The notes under the pieces were generated by a model. The model ran no database searches. It worked only from the letters and a program-made list of their open reading frames with translations, and was not told where the DNA came from. Source: Gloeocapsa sp. DLM2.Bin57 (lineage in GTDB: Bacteria > Cyanobacteriota > Cyanobacteriia > Cyanobacteriales > Gloeocapsaceae). Taken from it: a stretch of 39,058 nucleotides of DNA. The stretch covers positions 1 through 39,058 of the forward strand of contig RECR01000115.1 in NCBI GenBank assembly GCA_007693955.1. The letters are read 5' to 3'. The translations under genes were made by a program, and so were the position numbers. Below, piece after piece: positions 35,363 to 39,058 of this stretch (position 1 is its first letter; each line of letters begins with the position of its first letter).

Positions 35363-35884
35363 TTAAGAAGGTTGACTTTTAAGATAATTAAGAAACTCAA
35401 CAAGTTCTTGATCTGATAAGAGGTGACGGGATTTTTTGCCGTAGGTTTTGAGTAAATAATCTTTTCCTTGTTCCCTTGTCCAAGCTAAACGCTCCATTTG
35501 CAGATTAATCTCAGCGATGGTATCGGAGACAAAATCGTTACTTTCGGGTACAGGGGAAGGAGTGGGGGGAGTTTCTACCCTAGGGGGGATAGTAGGAGGA
35601 TCTTCAAGGGGAAAAGAAGGAATAACCGCAGAAGAAGGAGGGGGAGAAGAGAAGTTAACTAGAGGTGATTCAGGAGCAACAATAGACAAATCCAGAATAG
35701 CTAAAGCCCTTTCTCTAGCCTGATCTTCGGCTAATTCTACGGTATAGTCTCCCGCTAAAGCTGTAGAGAGAATTTTTCCTTCTGATTCTACGGTAACTTT
35801 AACGACATATTTACCGTGTTTGGTACTGACTAACTCGCTGATTAAGCTTCCTTGGGGATATTTGCGGCGAAATTGATTAATCAT
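35363..35884 (-). CDS. Cyanobacterial protein with Rad52-like N-terminus and Pro-rich linker
   Basis: 173 residues in three parts. Residues 1-68 (FRRKYPQGSLISELVSTKHG, then KYVVKVTVESEGKILSTAL and AEDQARERALAIL) have the layout of Rad52/phage single-strand-annealing domains: YP.G...E, VKVTV, then a helix with RALA. Residues 69-115 are a Pro/Ser-rich linker. The last 45 residues (WTREQGKDYLLKTYGKKSRH, LLSDQELVEFLNYLKSQ) resemble the small C-terminal helical piece seen on such proteins. I recognise no named family, so a DNA-annealing or repair role is only a suggestion. The full Rad52 fold would need about 150 residues, so it may be reduced. It diverges from typA. Confidence 0.65.
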   Translation of the reverse strand: MINQFRRKYPQGSLISELVSTKHGKYVVKVTVESEGKILSTALAGDYTVELAEDQARERALAILDLSIVAPESPLVNFSSPPPSSAVIPSFPLEDPPTIPPRVETPPTPSPVPESNDFVSDTIAEINLQMERLAWTREQGKDYLLKTYGKKSRHLLSDQELVEFLNYLKSQPS

Positions 35885-35964
35885 AGCTATCTGTTTTTGT
35901 AGTAATAGTCATAAAGACTTAATTTAAGTTAGAATTGTTAAGAAACTTTTAGTTTAATTTTTTT

Positions 35965-37758
35965 ATGTCTCTTCCTATTCGCAACGTTGCTATCATCGCT
36001 CACGTTGACCATGGTAAAACTACTTTAGTCGATGCTCTCTTAAAACAGTCTGGGATTTTCCGTGAAGGGGAAGAAGTTCCCACTTGTGTCATGGATTCTA
36101 ATGATTTAGAGAGAGAACGCGGTATAACTATTTTATCAAAAAACACAGCAGTTCGTTATAAAGATATTCATATTAATATCGTTGATACTCCAGGACACGC
36201 AGACTTTGGGGGAGAAGTAGAACGAGTTTTAGGGATGGTAGATGGTTGTATTCTTATTGTCGATGCCAATGAAGGACCCATGCCCCAAACTCGCTTTGTG
36301 TTAAAAAAAGCCTTAGAAAAAGGCTTAAGACCGATTGTGGTTATCAATAAGATAGATCGTCCTAACGTTGACCCCAATATAGCAGTTGATAAGGTTTTTG
36401 ATTTGTTTGTAGAACTTGGTGCAGATGATGACCAATGTGATTTTGTGACCTTATTCGCTTCTGGTTTAGGTGGTTTTGCTAAAGACGATTTAGAGTCAGA
36501 GGGCAAAGATATGCAGCCTCTGTTTGAAGCTATTTTACAACATGTTCCACCACCTGCAGGAGATCCTCAAAAACCTTTACAATTACAAGTTACTACATTA
36601 GATTACTCGGATTATCTAGGACGTATCGTAATTGGCAGGATTCATAATGGGACAATTCGCGCTAATCAACAAGCGTCTCTAATCAAGGATAATACCCAAG
36701 TCGCTAAGGGCAAAATTAGTAAGCTGTTAGGTTTTGAAGGTTTACAAAGAGTAGAACTCACCGAAGCTAGTGCGGGTAATATCGTAGCGGTGGCAGGTTT
36801 TGCTGATGCTAATATTGGTGATACGATTACTTGTCCTGATGAACCACAAGCATTACCTCTGATTAAGGTGGATGAACCTACCCTACAAATGACCTTCTCG
36901 GTTAATGATTCTCCTTTTGCGGGACAAGAGGGTACTTTTGTGACTTCTCGACAAATACGCGATCGCCTAATGCGAGAGTTAGAAACTAATGTAGCTTTAC
37001 GGGTAGAGGATGGGGATTCTCCTGAAAAATTCCTAGTGTCAGGTCGTGGGGAACTACATTTAGGTATTTTAATCGAAACCATGCGCCGTGAAGGTTACGA
37101 GTTCCAAGTGTCCCAACCCCAAGTTATCTATCGAGAAATAAATGGTCAACCCTCCGAACCTTTTGAGTATCTAGTCTTAGATGTCCCTGATGAGGCGGTA
37201 GGTTCTTGTATTGAACGTCTCGGACAACGTAAAGGGGAAATGCAGGATATGCAAGCAGGAGGTAATGGACGTACTCAGCTTGAGTTTGTTGTTCCTGCTA
37301 GAGGTTTAATTGGTTTCCGCGGTGATTTTATCCGCATCACTCGTGGTGAAGGCATTATGAATCATAGTTTCTTAGAATATCGTCCTCTCTGTGGTCAGGT
37401 GGAAACTCGTTATAATGGCACGATTATCGCTATTGAAGAGGGTGTGGCTACTTTTTATGCTCTCAAAAATGCTGAAGACCGCGGCGTTTTCTTTATCACT
37501 CCTGGAACTAAAGTTTATAAGGGTATGATTATCGGAGAACATAACCGTCCCCCTGATTTAGAACTCAATGTCTGTAAGACTAAACAATTAACTAACCATC
37601 GTTCGGCTACTGGTGATGAGTTGGTACAATTACAAGCCCCTGTGGAAATGAGTTTAGAAAGGGCTTTAGAATATATTGGTTCTGATGAGTTAGTGGAGGT
37701 TACTCCTGAATCTGTGCGTTTACGCAAGGTTAAAAGTAAGAAGTTAGCTAAACGCTAA
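35965..37758 (+). CDS. typA: Translational GTPase TypA/BipA
   Basis: A 597-residue ribosome-associated GTPase needed for stress and low-temperature ribosome function. G1 is AHVDHGKTT, the switch I region is [11 protein letters not shown]3 is [11 protein letters not shown] and G4 is NKIDRP. EF-G-like domains follow, then the TypA-specific C-terminal domain ([39 protein letters not shown]). The length is normal. A TAGAAT box (35930-35935) in the 80-base divergent gap may be its -10 site. It converges on the PPC-domain gene, with a hairpin between them. Confidence 0.97.
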   Translation: MSLPIRNVAIIAHVDHGKTTLVDALLKQSGIFREGEEVPTCVMDSNDLERERGITILSKNTAVRYKDIHINIVDTPGHADFGGEVERVLGMVDGCILIVDANEGPMPQTRFVLKKALEKGLRPIVVINKIDRPNVDPNIAVDKVFDLFVELGADDDQCDFVTLFASGLGGFAKDDLESEGKDMQPLFEAILQHVPPPAGDPQKPLQLQVTTLDYSDYLGRIVIGRIHNGTIRANQQASLIKDNTQVAKGKISKLLGFEGLQRVELTEASAGNIVAVAGFADANIGDTITCPDEPQALPLIKVDEPTLQMTFSVNDSPFAGQEGTFVTSRQIRDRLMRELETNVALRVEDGDSPEKFLVSGRGELHLGILIETMRREGYEFQVSQPQVIYREINGQPSEPFEYLVLDVPDEAVGSCIERLGQRKGEMQDMQAGGNGRTQLEFVVPARGLIGFRGDFIRITRGEGIMNHSFLEYRPLCGQVETRYNGTIIAIEEGVATFYALKNAEDRGVFFITPGTKVYKGMIIGEHNRPPDLELNVCKTKQLTNHRSATGDELVQLQAPVEMSLERALEYIGSDELVEVTPESVRLRKVKSKKLAKR

Positions 37759-37765
37759 AATCCTT

Positions 37766-37787
37766 TGCGCCCAAAACTAAGGGCGCA
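37766..37787. terminator. Hairpin between typA and the PPC-domain gene
   Basis: TGCGCCC (37766-37772) pairs perfectly with GGGCGCA (37781-37787) around AAAACTAA. Neither side has a long T run; the minus side has TTTT after a short gap. It probably acts in both directions. Confidence 0.6.
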
Positions 37788-37884
37788 GGCCTTGCTCACC
37801 TATAAATACAGTTAAAGCATAGACATATTACGTGGTTATGGTAAGCAGGGCTGTGAGTTGAAAAAATAAACTATCTAGTGGTAT

Positions 37885-39058
37885 TTAATAACCGTAACCA
37901 TCAAAAATACTACTACCTATACCAGGGATACCACTACCAGGAATCCCGGTAAGATCTACTTCAGACCAAGGAATCCAACTCTCAATAGGAACAAGATTAT
38001 TCAAGTGGTCGAGCCAATTAGTCAAGGCATCCTCTGAACCGTCTAATCTCGGAAATCCTGAGTTATTACCCTCTCCTCCAACTGAAGGAACAAGATTATT
38101 CAAGTGGTCGAGCCAATTAGTCAAGGCATCCTCTGAACCGTCTAATCTCGGAAATCCTGAGTTATTACCCTCTCCTCCAACTGAAGGAACAAGATTATTC
38201 AAGTGGTCGAGCCAATTAGTCAAGGCATCCTCTGAACCGTCTAATCTCGGAAATCCTGAGTTATTACCCTCTCCTCCAACTGAAGGAACAAGATTATTCA
38301 AGTGGTCGAGCCAATTAGTCAAGGCATCCTCATTTATACTAGAACGAGAATTATTATTACTCGAACTAGTTCTTAATCTCAGATTATAATCAGTATTAGC
38401 ATCCTCAAAAGCATAAACCCTGATATAGTATGTACCTGGCTCTAGTGTTTCATTAATATTTTCTGCTCTTGTTCCTCCTCGGTTAGAGATAGCAATTCCT
38501 GTACCGTCAGAATCTAACAACATCACATCAGCATCAGCACTTAAACGATTAAGAGTCAAATTGAGATCAGTAGTTCTATTCACAGAGAAACGATAATAAT
38601 CATTGGAGTCATTTTCCCCCACAAAATCCTGGATTCTCAGATTAGATAGACTGCCGAGATTAACCGCTCTTCTTAAGCTATTACCGTCTTCCCTATTTAT
38701 ACTAGAACGAGAATTATTATTACTCGAACTAGTTCTTAATCTCAGATTATAATCAGTATTAGCATCCTCAAAAGCATAAACCCTGATATAGTATGTACCT
38801 GGCTCTAGTGTTTCATTAATATTTTCTGCTCTTGTTCCTCCTCGGTTAGAGATAGCAATTCCTGTACCGTCAGAATCTAACAACATCACATCAGCATCAG
38901 CACTTAAACGATTAAGAGTCAAATTGAGATCAGTAGTTCTATTCACAGAGAAACGATAATAATCATTGGAGTCATTTTCCCCCACAAAATCCTGGATTCT
39001 CAGATTAGATAGACTGCCGAGATTAACCGCTCTTCTTAAGCTATTACCGTCTTCCCTA
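37885..39058 (-). CDS. Surface-type protein with PPC domains and 33-residue repeats (partial, 5-prime end outside)
   Basis: At least 390 residues; the reading frame continues to the right edge without a stop, so the true start is outside. From the N-terminal side come two identical 121-residue units, each a PPC (bacterial pre-peptidase C-terminal) beta-sandwich: NDYYRFSVNRTTDLNLTLNR, ADADVMLLDSDG, ETLEPGTYYIRVYAF, YNLRLRT. Then come three identical 33-residue units plus a part of a fourth (EDALTNWLDHLNNLVP...NNSGFPRLDGS), and a Gly/Pro/Ile-rich tail (LTGIPGSGIPGIG). PPC domains occur in secreted proteases and calcium-rich surface proteins. The 33-residue unit has no family I know; its amphipathic first half suggests a helix. 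Function is unknown; adhesion or a secreted enzyme is plausible. Confidence 0.85.
   Translation of the reverse strand, partial: REDGNSLRRAVNLGSLSNLRIQDFVGENDSNDYYRFSVNRTTDLNLTLNRLSADADVMLLDSDGTGIAISNRGGTRAENINETLEPGTYYIRVYAFEDANTDYNLRLRTSSSNNNSRSSINREDGNSLRRAVNLGSLSNLRIQDFVGENDSNDYYRFSVNRTTDLNLTLNRLSADADVMLLDSDGTGIAISNRGGTRAENINETLEPGTYYIRVYAFEDANTDYNLRLRTSSSNNNSRSSINEDALTNWLDHLNNLVPSVGGEGNNSGFPRLDGSEDALTNWLDHLNNLVPSVGGEGNNSGFPRLDGSEDALTNWLDHLNNLVPSVGGEGNNSGFPRLDGSEDALTNWLDHLNNLVPIESWIPWSEVDLTGIPGSGIPGIGSSIFDGYGY
37988..38331. repeat. Perfect 99-bp tandem repeat, 3 full copies plus 47 bases
   Basis: Units start at 37988, 38087 and 38186, with a partial unit at 38285. They look identical base for base and keep the reading frame (33 codons). 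Confidence 0.95.
38332..39057. repeat. Perfect 363-bp tandem repeat, two copies
   Basis: 38332-38694 and 38695-39057 are identical by eye (121 codons, one PPC unit each). Base 39058 agrees with the start of a third unit, so the array probably continues outside. Confidence 0.95.

Noticed and set aside
36666-37082. A 138-codon frame antisense to typA
   Set aside because: It lies entirely within typA and has Ser/Arg-rich shadow composition.
37988-39057. Tandem repeats as a CRISPR-like or non-coding array
   Set aside because: The units are in frame (33 and 121 codons) within one long reading frame and have no spacers.

Overview
The window is a piece of cyanobacterial chromosome. The evidence is a separate rpoC1 (gamma) subunit gene, a Psb35-like photosystem II assembly protein, a Ycf45-type R3H/AAA protein, a group 2 sigma factor, a PEP-CTERM protein, a ThrRS without a TGS domain, and about 30 scattered copies of the octamer GCGATCGC (HIP1). 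Base composition is AT-leaning throughout and the gene families look native. No tRNA, rRNA, CRISPR array or intact transposase was seen. No stretch longer than 300 bases lacks a gene.

Layout. 1-4268 (minus): a possible IS200/IS605-type end, then sbcC followed by a periplasmic sugar dehydrogenase. 4407-10966 (plus): rpoC1 standing alone, an MscS-type channel, a small exported PEP-CTERM protein and a HerA-like ATPase. 11236-17182 (plus): sigma factor, Ycf45-like ATPase, CBS-less IMP dehydrogenase (GuaB3 type) and thrS, mostly separated by hairpins. 17252-19693: hcp (minus) and a Crp/Fnr regulator (plus) diverge around a perfect FNR-type palindrome, a self-contained nitrosative-stress module. 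19735-24032: psb35-like gene, a methylglyoxal-synthase-like/lipid-kinase fusion, a 2-Cys peroxiredoxin, a type II NADH dehydrogenase and a HAD protein. 24029-28928 (minus): ftsH overlapping a GH38 alpha-mannosidase.

28998-34226 (minus) is the most interesting part. Four tightly packed genes (fatty acyl-AMP ligase, acyl-CoA-dehydrogenase-like flavoprotein, acyl carrier protein, MBOAT acyltransferase) have the logic of the Dlt system: an adenylating enzyme loads a carrier protein that feeds a membrane acyltransferase. Here the loader is for fatty acids and a dehydrogenase with Asp in place of the catalytic Glu is inserted. No PKS or NRPS is present. I infer a system that modifies a lipid or polysaccharide by fatty acylation. 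A small secreted Cys-containing protein diverges from it.

34306-39058: the small secreted protein, an ArsR-FeoA pair, a cyanobacterial protein with a Rad52-like N-terminus, typA, and a surface-type protein with PPC domains that runs off the right edge. That last gene contains two perfect DNA tandem repeats (99 bp and 363 bp units).

Three copies (6399-6506, 8484-8591, 20102-20196) of a roughly 100-bp element with terminal inverted repeats (TATAGC..TACGCG type) lie in intergenic gaps and look like a MITE family.
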